A stretch of 39,303 nt of DNA from Flavobacterium sp. (GTDB taxonomy: Bacteria; Bacteroidota; Bacteroidia; Flavobacteriales; Flavobacteriaceae): the NCBI GenBank assembly GCA_020048955.1, contig JAIFLT010000195.1, positions 1 to 39,303 of the forward strand, read 5' to 3'. This document shows, piece by piece, positions 1-8,188 of the stretch. The stretch's first letter is position 1; each line of letters starts with the position of its first letter. Below the pieces are notes generated by a model. That model was not told the origin of the DNA, made no database searches, and was given only the letters and a program-made list of their open reading frames with translations. Both the position numbers and the translations under genes were made by a program.

Positions 1-424
1 CTTGTACAGGAAAATTTACAACCATGTGTTTTACACGAGCATCATTATAGAAAAGATCATTGTCTTTATAAAATTCATCTACTACATAACTTCCTACACT
101 TTTGTCATTTCGGTATTTTAGATTGAACGTTTCTATTTTAGATTCGCTATCATAAAATTCATATTTCTGAATTGCGGCTCTGTGATTGATGTTCATCAAA
201 CGTTCATTTATAGAATGATTTACAATAACTTTTGATTCGTTTTTGTTTAAATCGAAAGTTACGTTTTCAGTGCTTTCTATGATGGCTACATCGTCTTTAT
301 CGTAGGTGGTTCTAATTTTTTTTGCTAAAACAACATCTTCCGGAGTAGGGTCAATATTTTTTTGAGCAACTATTATTGATGGGATAATAAAAGATAGAAG
401 AGCAAATCGAGTAATGATTTTCAT
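1..424 (-). CDS. DUF3857-type secreted protein, N-terminal part only
   Basis: This gene is cut by the left edge of the window and is absent from the ORF track. Reading the minus strand from the ATG at 424 gives an open frame of about 141 codons. It starts with a signal peptide (MKIITRFALLSFIIPSIIVAQ) and continues into NINHRAAIQKYEFYD and DLFYNDARVKHMVVNFPVQ. This resembles the start of Bacteroidetes DUF3857/transglutaminase-like exported proteins, where such strands form the first beta domain; I am moderately sure of that family. The start is preceded by a TATATTTC stretch that could be a weak -7 element, just after the terminator of the upstream gene. Function is unknown. Confidence 0.75.
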   Translation of the reverse strand, partial: MKIITRFALLSFIIPSIIVAQKNIDPTPEDVVLAKKIRTTYDKDDVAIIESTENVTFDLNKNESKVIVNHSINERLMNINHRAAIQKYEFYDSESKIETFNLKYRNDKSVGSYVVDEFYKDNDLFYNDARVKHMVVNFPVQ

Positions 425-457
425 CGAATATAAAATTTTTTCGAAATATACAAAAAA

Positions 458-493
458 AAACTTCTGTTATATTCTTATTTATAACAGAAGTTT
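458..493 (-). terminator. Rho-independent terminator of the FG-GAP gene
   Basis: A perfect 14-bp inverted repeat (AAACTTCTGTTATA / TATAACAGAAGTTT) with an 8-nt loop. On the minus strand it is followed by a run of nine T. It lies just past the stop codon of the secreted FG-GAP protein gene and before the next minus-strand gene, so it separates the two transcripts. Confidence 0.85.
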
Positions 494-515
494 CTAGGTT
501 AAATATTTAGAAGTT

Positions 516-2564
516 CTATTCTTTTAAGAATTTTTGAGTGTACTCTTTTTCGTTACTATCTTTCAAAATTAAAATATAGGAACCAGTTGAGAGTGAATCT
601 ACATTGATGCTATCATTTACTAAGGAACTTGATAAAATTAGTTTACCATTTAAGTCGTATACAAAAGCATTCTTCATTATGATAGAATCATTTGATTTAA
701 TGTTTAATACATTTTTAGCAGGATTAGGGTAAATGCTAAACTCTGAGTTAGCAAATGTACCAACGGCTAAAGTTGACCCTTCAACTACATTAATTCTTGA
801 ATTAATAGCTGGATTGTTTATAGTATCAACTGTACCTGAAGGCCATTTGATGATGATTTGTGTAATTGCGGTTGCAGCACCAATACCAAAATGAGCATTT
901 AATGAACTCATGTATTTGAATCCGTCACCACTATGAATTTCTCTAATTTGTTTACCCCAAGCACCGTATATTTCTACTCTTGCTCCAATACCATAGCTGT
1001 TACTAGCAATGCCTTGAAGTGATACTTTTATCCAATTGTTTGAATTTGGTACGGCATACCGAATTGTGCTTCCGTTTAAGAAATCTAGAAATCCGTCATC
1101 GTTTAAGTCTCCAATTCCGCCAACAGCAATACCAGTGTAGTTGGCTGGAGCAAAAGTTTCGTTACCCATATTAAACATGATTTTGTTTCCTCCACCCAAA
1201 ACGTCAACAAAACCATCATTATCAAAATCGTGAGCTACGTGTTCTATACTTGTACTTGTATTGGTGTCCCATCCAGATCCAGATGTTATATCTGTAAATG
1301 TTGAGTTGCCATTGTTTCTCATATATTTATGACTTCCATCTGTAGTTGAACTTGCTCCTACAATTATATCTAAGTCCCCATCATTATCATAATCTGCCCA
1401 AGCAGAAGACCATGTTTGAACTGGATCATAAAGATTTGCTGCTACAGATACATCACTAAATGTTCCATTTCCGTTATTTCTGTGCATTTCATTAAATTTT
1501 GCAGTTCCAGCACCACCACGACATTTAGCAATAAATAAATCTTGGTCTCCATCATTGTCATAATCAACAAAAATAGAACCATAATTTCCGCCTTCTGAAT
1601 GAATTCCCATTGTTGTAGCTCCAGGTGTTATACCAGATTGATAAAATGTTAATACACCAGATCCATTATTGATGAAATAGACATTAGGATCAACATCATG
1701 ACAAGAAAAAGCGTCTAGATTTCCGTCATTATTTAAATCAACAAAGTTTGTTCTTTGACAAAAGACATATTGTGAGAATGATTCGTTGGTATAAGCAGTG
1801 CCTGTGCTGTTTGATTTCCAAAAAGTAACAGCCTGTTGCCCACCCAATATTAAATCGTTATAACCGTCTTTGTTGTAGTCACCTGCTGCTAGGCTCCAAG
1901 AAGGCATATTGCTTGTTCCAGTAATTGGGAAATCACTATTTGTAAATGTTCCGCCTGCTCCTTGATAATGTATTCTAAGGTTGCTAGCGCTTACTCCTGC
2001 AATGTCATCTTTTCTGTCTCCATTCATGTCTACTACACACAAATTGTAAGTGCTATTAACAGTGGCTATATTTTGGGTAGTGTAAGTAATTCTTTGAGGT
2101 GTTGTCGGTATAAATGGTCCCTCTATAAGTTGGAATGTAAATCCATTAGACGACCACCTATTGTCAAATGCAATTATATAAGTTGTACCAGCAGTAACGT
2201 TAAATTCATCAACAGAAGAGTAGTTTGTGCCTAAGTCATCATCTCCTGCATAACATGTTAGATTTCCACAAATTCCAGTATACACATGAAATCTTGTATC
2301 TACTCTTGGTGTATTTTGTGTGATATCCGTTGTAATTGTTACCGTATAATTTTGCGTTGGTGTGTATGTGTACCATTCTCCTTTACCATTTGTTCCTGCT
2401 ATAACTCCATTGTCTGCACAAATAGGTGAAGGAATATCTGTTCCATTTACAGCTGCAACAACATGTAATCCTGATGTAATAGGTATTGCAGAGGAACACG
2501 TGTCTTGGGCATTGGAAAATAAGGTTGCCAAAAACAAAGTAAAATATAAAGTAATTTTTTTCAT
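516..2564 (-). CDS. Secreted FG-GAP/VCBS repeat protein with ASPIC/UnbV domain and T9SS type A sorting signal
   Basis: A 682-residue exported protein. Residues 1-19 are a signal peptide ending in SNAQ. Residues 20-150 form a cysteine-containing beta domain. From about 175 to 500 there are seven or more FG-GAP/VCBS calcium-loop repeats such as DYDNDGDLDIIVGA and DLNNDGNLDAF, expected to fold as a beta-propeller. An ASPIC/UnbV segment follows (GIGARVEIYGAWGKQIREIHSG, then IIIKWPSGTVDTI). The last 75 residues are a type A sorting domain (FSIYPNPAKNVLNIKS to KEYTQKFLKE), so the protein should leave through the type IX secretion system and be anchored or released at the surface. The family is linked to surface binding, but the ligand cannot be read from sequence. 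It is 30 nt downstream of the di-haem lipoprotein gene and may be co-transcribed with it. Confidence 0.9.
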   Translation of the reverse strand: MKKITLYFTLFLATLFSNAQDTCSSAIPITSGLHVVAAVNGTDIPSPICADNGVIAGTNGKGEWYTYTPTQNYTVTITTDITQNTPRVDTRFHVYTGICGNLTCYAGDDDLGTNYSSVDEFNVTAGTTYIIAFDNRWSSNGFTFQLIEGPFIPTTPQRITYTTQNIATVNSTYNLCVVDMNGDRKDDIAGVSASNLRIHYQGAGGTFTNSDFPITGTSNMPSWSLAAGDYNKDGYNDLILGGQQAVTFWKSNSTGTAYTNESFSQYVFCQRTNFVDLNNDGNLDAFSCHDVDPNVYFINNGSGVLTFYQSGITPGATTMGIHSEGGNYGSIFVDYDNDGDQDLFIAKCRGGAGTAKFNEMHRNNGNGTFSDVSVAANLYDPVQTWSSAWADYDNDGDLDIIVGASSTTDGSHKYMRNNGNSTFTDITSGSGWDTNTSTSIEHVAHDFDNDGFVDVLGGGNKIMFNMGNETFAPANYTGIAVGGIGDLNDDGFLDFLNGSTIRYAVPNSNNWIKVSLQGIASNSYGIGARVEIYGAWGKQIREIHSGDGFKYMSSLNAHFGIGAATAITQIIIKWPSGTVDTINNPAINSRINVVEGSTLAVGTFANSEFSIYPNPAKNVLNIKSNDSIIMKNAFVYDLNGKLILSSSLVNDSINVDSLSTGSYILILKDSNEKEYTQKFLKE

Positions 2565-2594
2565 TTATTTATAGTTTAGGTAGTTTAAAAAAAA

Positions 2595-3695
2595 TTATGG
2601 ACATGGTGAGAGGGAGTTAATCCACTGCTCGATTAATGCTACACCTTCGGAATGGATTTCTGTTCTACCAATTAAAGGCATTCTATAACTTTCATTATCA
2701 GTATTTAATCTGAAATGCAACATCGATCTATTGATGTTTGCTGGGTTTACTATCTTGCTTAACGCAGGAGGAAAATCTGCCATATCTTGAGTGTTTACGC
2801 AAACACCCATATTAGCTAAATTAGATGTTTCACTATAAGCAAAACGCATTGGTCTATAATCACAATGACTATTGGTTTGATGGCAATGTGCACAATTTAT
2901 ATCTAAGTATGATCTTACTCTGAGTTCTAAAGGTTGAGTGGTATCATTGTAGTTTACGGTAGAACTGATTGATTGTGGTAAATTATTTTCAAGATATCCT
3001 ACTTCTATCCATTTTGATAATTGATTTTTTAATCCTGTAGTAAATGTAAAAATAGTATTAAGATTTTGAGGTTTAATTCCAATTGGAATGGGTTGTTCGT
3101 TATATTTATGACAAGTCATGCATTGTTGATCAGAAGGTATTCTGTAACTATCAACCACACGAGTTATGTTGTTTTCATCTTTCCATTCAACTGTTGTGTT
3201 GCTTCCTGCCATATCAAGATAGGCTTCGGTTTGGGCGGCATTCCAAACATATTCAGCGAATATCCAACCAGATGCTTTACGAATCATAATTCTGGTTTCG
3301 ATGATTCTTGTTGAACCAACTGGAGTTATATTTTGAACATTGTCGTAATAAAAATTTTTGATAAGTGCAGAACCAACAGGTAGATTTAGAACTTTACCAT
3401 CACCTTCATAGACGGCTTTTGTTCCTTTTGGCATCCAAACAAATCTTTTTTTGTGAGCATAATCCGTAAAAAGTGAGGAAGCAGGTTCATAAATCAAAAC
3501 ATCCAATGCAGGTTTTTGATCTTTCATTGGACCATCAAAAAAATGATAATCTGATAATTTTGCATAAGGAACTTGAGTCAAATCTACTCTAACAGGTGAA
3601 ACTTCTATGTATTTTTCATCGTCAGATTTAGAACATGAGATCGTAATTGTAGTAAATGTGATAAGGGATATTGCGAAAGCGTAATATTTTTTCAT
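2595..3695 (-). CDS. Di-haem cytochrome-like lipoprotein, TIGR03806-type
   Basis: A 366-residue protein with a lipoprotein signal and lipobox cysteine at residue 21 (TISCSKSD). Two haem c attachment motifs are present: CMTCH at residues 192-196 and CAHCH at 268-272. The flanking text (IPIGIKPQNLNTIF and WIEVGYLENNLP) is typical of the TIGR03806 family of Bacteroidetes and planctomycete secreted proteins. It probably sits in the outer membrane or periplasm and binds two covalent haems; its redox partner is unknown. The ATG at 3695 is chosen because it gives the signal peptide directly. A TATTTTTG -7-like box lies at 3722-3715 without a well-spaced -33 element. The FG-GAP gene follows 30 nt later, so the two may act together at the cell surface. 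Confidence 0.82.
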   Translation of the reverse strand: MKKYYAFAISLITFTTITISCSKSDDEKYIEVSPVRVDLTQVPYAKLSDYHFFDGPMKDQKPALDVLIYEPASSLFTDYAHKKRFVWMPKGTKAVYEGDGKVLNLPVGSALIKNFYYDNVQNITPVGSTRIIETRIMIRKASGWIFAEYVWNAAQTEAYLDMAGSNTTVEWKDENNITRVVDSYRIPSDQQCMTCHKYNEQPIPIGIKPQNLNTIFTFTTGLKNQLSKWIEVGYLENNLPQSISSTVNYNDTTQPLELRVRSYLDINCAHCHQTNSHCDYRPMRFAYSETSNLANMGVCVNTQDMADFPPALSKIVNPANINRSMLHFRLNTDNESYRMPLIGRTEIHSEGVALIEQWINSLSPCP

Positions 3696-3804
3696 ATTTG
3701 AGGTTTGTTCATTCCAAAAATATAAAAAAAATCACAACTTTCTAATAATTATTATATAAACTTAAATTATTGTGGATAAATAAAAGAAATATGAAATAAT
3801 AATC

Positions 3805-4350
3805 TTAATTTAGTTCAAGTTTCACATTGAAGTTTTTCAATGTTAATAATGCTTCTTCTGATTTATAATCAAAAATCTCTTCGTGAAGGTTTCTTTCCTT
3901 TTTTAATGCAATTTGTTTTATACAATTATAAAAGCGTCTAATCTCTTCATAGTTTGATAATAGTAATCCTGGAACTTTGGTATTTTTGCCTTCTTCATCT
4001 TTAGCAACCATAGTAAAATAAGAAGAATTACAATGTTTTACTTTGCCTGTTTGAATGTTTTCTGCTTCTACTCGAATACCAACTATCATAGAGCTGTTTC
4101 CAACATAATTCACACTTGCTTTTAGTGTAACTAATTCGCCAACTTCTATTGGGTTTAAGAAGTCTACGGTATCAACAGAAGCAGTAACGCAATAGTTTCC
4201 AGAGTATTTAGAGGCACAAGCAAATGCAATTTGATCTAATAATGACAACAAATATCCACCATGAATTTTACCACTAAAATTGGTGTGTGAAGGCAGCATT
4301 AATTGTGAAATAGTTACTCTAGAAGACCTAACAGATTTGAATTCACTCAT
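3805..4350 (-). CDS. Acyl-CoA thioesterase, hotdog fold
   Basis: A 181-residue cytoplasmic protein with a single hotdog domain. The segment THTNFSGKIHGGYLLSLLDQ-like (here SHTNFSGKIHGGYLLSLLDQ) is the conserved N-terminal helix region of YciA/BFIT-type thioesterases, with the HGG turn and the acidic residue on the hotdog helix. The strands VTASVDTVDFLNPIEVGE and MIVGIRVEAENIQTG follow. The family hydrolyses acyl-CoA to free acid and CoA; chain-length preference cannot be told. A C-terminal extension of about 40 residues (NYEEIRRFYNCIKQ onward) is helical and not part of the core. The start lies 4 nt after the stop of the small membrane protein, so it is the last gene of an rmuC operon. Confidence 0.88.
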   Translation of the reverse strand: MSEFKSVRSSRVTISQLMLPSHTNFSGKIHGGYLLSLLDQIAFACASKYSGNYCVTASVDTVDFLNPIEVGELVTLKASVNYVGNSSMIVGIRVEAENIQTGKVKHCNSSYFTMVAKDEEGKNTKVPGLLLSNYEEIRRFYNCIKQIALKKERNLHEEIFDYKSEEALLTLKNFNVKLELN

Positions 4351-4354
4351 AGTA

Positions 4355-4723
4355 TCATTTCATTTTAAAAGGCGATTGATCTTGCTGCACTTCGGTTACA
4401 AAATAATTAGTATCACCCCACCACGGAAAAGTTCTGTAACGTTCAACATAAGTAACTTTTACATATTTTCCCTGATATTCCTTTAATTGTTCAATAACTT
4501 TTTCATCTTTATCTAAAATAGAAAATTTGAAAATTTGAGCACCAGAAATTCCTTGACTAATCTCGCCTTCCCAAGTTTTGAATAACATTCCTTTATTACT
4601 TATTTTAATTAATTCTCCAGAACGAACACCTTCGCTATAGGTAGCATAATAGATAAATGAAAAATAAGCAGTTGTAAAAATTGCTATAGAAACTACTAGG
4701 TAAATAATAATTTTACGTAACAT
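4355..4723 (-). CDS. Small membrane protein, often mislabelled 6-phosphogluconate dehydrogenase
   Basis: A 122-residue protein with one N-terminal membrane segment (residues 5-28) followed by a soluble beta-rich domain containing LIKISNKGMLFKTWEGEISQG and YVKVTYVERYRTFPWWGD. From memory, Flavobacteriaceae homologues are often annotated as 6-phosphogluconate dehydrogenase. Nothing here supports that: there is no NADP-binding glycine motif and the protein is a quarter of the enzyme's length. The role is unknown; the domain probably faces the periplasm. It lies between rmuC (12 nt) and the thioesterase (4 nt), which implies one transcript. Confidence 0.8.
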   Translation of the reverse strand: MLRKIIIYLVVSIAIFTTAYFSFIYYATYSEGVRSGELIKISNKGMLFKTWEGEISQGISGAQIFKFSILDKDEKVIEQLKEYQGKYVKVTYVERYRTFPWWGDTNYFVTEVQQDQSPFKMK

Positions 4724-4735
4724 AATTTTTTTGAT

Positions 4736-6118
4736 TTAATTTATTTCTGATTCTGTTAATGAATTGTCGGAGCTACTTGCTCTGTTAATAATATTCTCTG
4801 GAAGTGATTTTTTTGCTTTTGCTCCCATTTTTTTCAACTTTTCAACGCTTGTTATCAAGTTTCCTTTGCCATCAACAAGTTTATTCATGGCTCCTTGATA
4901 TTCCACTTTAGCTTCGTCCATTTTTTTACCAATTTTTACCAAATCAGTTACAAAACCTTCAAATTTGTCATACAATGCTCCTGCTTGACGGGCAATTTCT
5001 AAAGCATTTTCTTGTTGCTTTTGGTTGGCCCACATACTATCAATAGTTCGTAAAGTTGCTAATAGCGTTGAAGGTGTAACAATCACAATATTTTTTTCAA
5101 ATGCTTTATTATATAAACTAGTATCTTCATTTAAGGCTAAAGCAAAAGCTGATTCGATAGGTATGAATAACAATACAAAATCAGGACTTTCCATTTGATA
5201 CAAATCGTGGTAATTTTTGTTGCCCAATTGTTCTACATGGCGATTTATAGAAATAACATGTTCTTTTAGAAATTGAGTTTTCAAATTATCGTCTTCTTCA
5301 TTAATGTAGCGCTCATAAGCCGTTAGTGTTACTTTGGAGTCAACAATCATTTTCTTTCCGTCAGGAAGATTGATGATAACATCAGGGAAAACTCGATTAC
5401 CTTCTTCAGTGACAAAACTTTGTTGCACAAAATATTCTCTATCCTTTTCTAAACCAGATTTTTCTAAAACACGCTCTAATACCAATTCACCCCAATTACC
5501 TTGCATTTTACTATCCCCTTTTAAAGCTTTAGTTAAATTTAGAGTTTCTTTACTCATTTGCTCATTCATTTCGCGTAAACCCAATATTTGCTGACGTAAA
5601 GCGGCATGATAATCTATACTTTCTTTATGAGTATCTTCCACTTTCTTTTCAAAGAGTTGAATTTTATCTTGCAACGGCGAAAGAATATTTTTTAGGTTTT
5701 CTTTGTTTTGTTCTGTAAATTTGGTTGTTTTTTCTTCTAATATTTTATTGGCTAAATTTTCAAATTCTTTAGTAAATTTCTCTTGAAGTTGTTCTACTTC
5801 TTGTTTTTGCTCTTTGTTGCGTTCCCAAAGATTTTCAAAATCGGTTTCTTTTTTAGACAATTGAATAGCTAAAGCGTCTTTTTCTGAACGGATGGTTTCT
5901 TTTTCTTGATTGGAAGTAATTAATTGTTTTTCAAATTGATTTCGTTCTAAGATAGTTTGCTCTTTTTGTTGATTGATTTGTGAAATTAATCCATTAATTT
6001 TTTCATCTAACGAAGCTTTTTCTGATTTAGAATTGGCTGAAAATAATTGTTTACCAAGGAAAAGTCCAATGGCTAAGGCGATAATAAATACTAATAAAAA
6101 AGGTAAAACTGCGTTCAT
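4736..6118 (-). CDS. rmuC: DNA recombination protein RmuC
   Basis: A 460-residue protein with the usual RmuC layout. There is an N-terminal membrane anchor (residues 4-24), then about 150 residues of coiled coil rich in Glu, Lys and Gln, then the conserved RmuC domain. The domain shows MQGNWGELVLERVLEKSGLEKDREY, VFPDVIINLPDGKKMIVDSKVTLTAYERY and FIPIESAFALAL. RmuC is a nuclease-like protein that limits DNA inversions and repeat recombination; the DVIINLPDGKKMIVDSK strand is its putative PD-(D/E)xK core. Length is normal. It heads a three-gene operon and is divergent from the pseudouridine synthase gene, with about 90 nt between their start codons. A near-match TACATTTA lies upstream, but I do not claim it as a promoter. 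Confidence 0.93.
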   Translation of the reverse strand: MNAVLPFLLVFIIALAIGLFLGKQLFSANSKSEKASLDEKINGLISQINQQKEQTILERNQFEKQLITSNQEKETIRSEKDALAIQLSKKETDFENLWERNKEQKQEVEQLQEKFTKEFENLANKILEEKTTKFTEQNKENLKNILSPLQDKIQLFEKKVEDTHKESIDYHAALRQQILGLREMNEQMSKETLNLTKALKGDSKMQGNWGELVLERVLEKSGLEKDREYFVQQSFVTEEGNRVFPDVIINLPDGKKMIVDSKVTLTAYERYINEEDDNLKTQFLKEHVISINRHVEQLGNKNYHDLYQMESPDFVLLFIPIESAFALALNEDTSLYNKAFEKNIVIVTPSTLLATLRTIDSMWANQKQQENALEIARQAGALYDKFEGFVTDLVKIGKKMDEAKVEYQGAMNKLVDGKGNLITSVEKLKKMGAKAKKSLPENIINRASSSDNSLTESEIN

Positions 6119-6164
6119 GGTATTGAATATTATAAGAATGTAAATGTACTAAAAAATGTAATAG

Positions 6165-6192
6165 TTGTTTATCAGATTAAATAGTATTTTTG
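6165..6192 (+). promoter_or_regulatory. Bacteroidetes-type promoter of the RluE-like gene
   Basis: A TTG at 6165-6167 is followed after 17 nt by TATTTTTG at 6185-6192, an exact TAnnTTTG element. Transcription should start a few bases later, near 6197. This decides the gene start: the TTG at 6190 used by the ORF track lies inside the -7 element, so translation must begin at the ATG at 6208. Confidence 0.7.
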
Positions 6193-6207
6193 CCACAAAA
6201 TAAATTC

Positions 6208-6780
6208 ATGTCCAATCATCAACATTTCTTAATTTACAAACCTTATGGCTATTTGAGTCAGTTTGTTTACGAACTCAAAAGACCAAAAAAGTTACTTGGA
6301 GAGTTGTTTCATTTTCCAAATAACACCATGGCTATTGGCAGATTAGACGAAGATTCAGAAGGACTACTTTTGTTGACTACTGATGGAATGATGAGCGAAA
6401 TTGTTCGCAGTAAAAAAGTAGAAAAAGAATATTATGTTCAAGTAGATGGAATTATTACTCAACTGGCGATTGAAGAATTAAAAAATGGAGTTTTGATTGG
6501 TTTTAACGGAAAAAAATATGTAACCAAAAAATGTACAGCTCATATTTTGAACGAAGTTCCTATTTTTCCTGAGCGTGCTAAAAAAATTCGTGATGAGCGT
6601 CACGGACCAACTTCTTGGCTTTCAATAACCATTAACGAAGGTAAATTTAGACAAGTTAGAAAAATGACTTCTGCCGTTGGGTTTCCTACTTTAAGATTAG
6701 TTAGAGTTCGTGTGGGAAACATCTTCTTGAACGATTTACAACCAGGAGAAGTTTTAGAAGTAAATAATTTTGAAGTTTAA
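6208..6780 (+). CDS. rluE: RluE-like 23S rRNA pseudouridine synthase
   Basis: A 190-residue enzyme of the RsuA/RluB/E/F group that isomerises a uridine of 23S rRNA; E. coli RluE acts on U2457. The catalytic motif GRLDEDSEGLLLLTTDG is present, with the nucleophilic aspartate in RLDxDSEG. KPYGYLSQF opens the domain and EGKFRQVRKMTSAVGFPTLRLVRVRVG closes it. There is no N-terminal S4 domain, as expected for RluE. The ATG at 6208 is preferred to the TTG at 6190 because the latter overlaps the promoter and adds residues not seen in the family. The next plus-strand gene, trmL, is separated by a 21-bp tandem repeat, and both products modify RNA of the translation apparatus. Confidence 0.9.
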   Translation: MSNHQHFLIYKPYGYLSQFVYELKRPKKLLGELFHFPNNTMAIGRLDEDSEGLLLLTTDGMMSEIVRSKKVEKEYYVQVDGIITQLAIEELKNGVLIGFNGKKYVTKKCTAHILNEVPIFPERAKKIRDERHGPTSWLSITINEGKFRQVRKMTSAVGFPTLRLVRVRVGNIFLNDLQPGEVLEVNNFEV

Positions 6781-6789
6781 ATACAATAT

Positions 6790-6894
6790 ACCGTTTACAA
6801 TATAAATTATACAGTTTACAATATACATTATACAGTTTACAATATACATTATACAGTTTACAATATACATTATACAGTTTACAATATACATTAT
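6790..6894. repeat. 21-bp tandem repeat, five units
   Basis: Five consecutive 21-bp units of consensus ACAGTTTACAATATACATTAT fill the gap between the pseudouridine synthase and trmL. The first unit (6790-6810) has two changes, the next four are identical, and a partial sixth unit runs to about 6901. There are no spacers, so it is not CRISPR. Because 21 is a multiple of three, the minus strand shows an artefact ORF with a KLYNVYC heptapeptide repeat. Identical units point to recent slippage-type expansion. Confidence 0.95.
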
Positions 6895-6906
6895 ACAATT
6901 TAAAAA

Positions 6907-7359
6907 ATGTTAAACATAGTTTTAGTAGCACCAGAAATTCCGAATAATACAGGAAATATCGGACGATTGAGCGTTGGAACCGAAAGTCGATTGCATTTAA
7001 TTCATCCTTTTGGATTTGTTATTAACGACAAAAATTTGAAGCGTTCCGGATTAGATTATTGGGTACATTTGGATGTTACAGAATACCAAAACGTGGAGGA
7101 ATGGATAACTCAAATAAAAGATAAATCGAGAGTTTTTTTAATGAGTTCACACGCTTCAAAATCTATTTATGAAGCCGAATTTCAGGATGAAGATTGGTTA
7201 GTATTTGGAAAGGAAAGTGTTGGTTTATCTCAAGAAATTTTAGCTAAATTTGAAAATCATTTAACGATTCCTATGTCTAATTTAATTAGAAGTTATAACA
7301 TTGCTAATTCGGTAGCATTTGTAGTTGGTGAAGCGAAAAGACAAATTAATTTGAAATAA
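6907..7359 (+). CDS. trmL: tRNA (cytidine(34)-2'-O)-methyltransferase TrmL
   Basis: A 150-residue SPOUT-class methyltransferase, full length for TrmL. It 2'-O-methylates the wobble base of certain tRNA-Leu species using S-adenosylmethionine. Characteristic motifs are PEIPNNTGNIGRLSVGT at the N terminus, WLVFGKESVGLSQEIL in the middle and IPMSNLIRSYNIANSVAFVVGEAKRQ at the end, which form the trefoil-knot cofactor site. It begins right after the tandem repeat, so its promoter or leader, if it has its own, must lie in or before the repeat. The downstream membrane protein starts one base after its stop, which implies co-transcription. Confidence 0.92.
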   Translation: MLNIVLVAPEIPNNTGNIGRLSVGTESRLHLIHPFGFVINDKNLKRSGLDYWVHLDVTEYQNVEEWITQIKDKSRVFLMSSHASKSIYEAEFQDEDWLVFGKESVGLSQEILAKFENHLTIPMSNLIRSYNIANSVAFVVGEAKRQINLK

Positions 7360-7360
7360 T

Positions 7361-8188
7361 ATGAGAGAAAATGTAACTGTTAATGAAGCGATAAGTAAAG
7401 GAAAAATCAAGTTGGTTTACCTTCCTTTATTTCTTATTTTAATTTTTATTGGCGTAGGAGTTTATCTAAAAACTATCGAATTAATTGAAGACTGGTTGAT
7501 GGCAGTTTTTGTTGTTGGAGGATTTGTATTAGCTTGGCTAGCTTGGAGTTATTTTGTTGTTGAATGGAAAATTTGGGCTTTTGAGAATGTTAGAAATGTT
7601 CACGAGTTAAAACGAAAAGCCATTCAAAATAATTTGATTTGGAAAGATGATAGTTGGTTTAATAAAACCGAAATTATCAATTATGAACAAAAGCAAAAAT
7701 TAAAACTTCTTGAAAGAAAATTTCTTGAAAAAGATGTATATCATGATGATATAACTGTTCCGAAAGAAACGCTCATTCATTATTCTAAAGCTTCGATTGC
7801 TTTCGGAATTGGTTTTGGAGTTCTATTTTTAACTGTTGGTGTTTATGTTTTAATGGAGAATATAAAAGATTATTATTACTTGTTTTTTCTAGGATTAGGT
7901 ATCTACTTTTTCTACACTTCAATTCCTAAATTGATTAACAATCAACCTCAAATTACTATCAACTCTAGAGGAATTCAATTCTATAAATCAAGTTTAATGG
8001 AATGGGAATTTATTGACAGTGACTATGTTGATAGGAGACGAAGTGGTAAACACATAAACTATTATTTGGTTTTCAAATACCGCAATAAACATCAAGAATA
8101 TCTCATTGATGAATTGGCTATTACTCCAGAAAAATTAGAGCAACTTATACAAGTGTATCGTGTTAGATTTGAAAAAAGCAACTTCTAA
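7361..8188 (+). CDS. Hypothetical four-helix membrane protein
   Basis: A 275-residue protein of no family I recognise. There are two predicted membrane segments near the N terminus (about residues 17-36 and 45-66), a charged segment, then two more (about 145-165 and 170-186). The soluble C-terminal domain contains QITINSRGIQFYKSSLMEWEFIDSDYVDRRRSG, which resembles the PH-like beta domains found in bacterial membrane proteins. That similarity is an inference from the alternating strand pattern. The gene starts one nucleotide after the trmL stop. Its stop codon abuts the stop of the convergent dienelactone hydrolase gene with no visible terminator between them. Confidence 0.75.
   Translation: MRENVTVNEAISKGKIKLVYLPLFLILIFIGVGVYLKTIELIEDWLMAVFVVGGFVLAWLAWSYFVVEWKIWAFENVRNVHELKRKAIQNNLIWKDDSWFNKTEIINYEQKQKLKLLERKFLEKDVYHDDITVPKETLIHYSKASIAFGIGFGVLFLTVGVYVLMENIKDYYYLFFLGLGIYFFYTSIPKLINNQPQITINSRGIQFYKSSLMEWEFIDSDYVDRRRSGKHINYYLVFKYRNKHQEYLIDELAITPEKLEQLIQVYRVRFEKSNF

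Noticed and set aside
1962-2574. Plus-strand ORFs within the FG-GAP gene
   Set aside because: They are antisense shadows of the repeat-rich coding sequence with no start context or domain.
6790-6894. CRISPR array
   Set aside because: The repeats are directly adjacent without spacers and no cas gene is in the window.
6701-6931. Minus-strand 76-residue ORF with a KLYNVYC heptad repeat
   Set aside because: It is the translation of the 21-bp tandem repeat and overlaps the ends of rluE and trmL; the repeat period being a multiple of three keeps the frame open.
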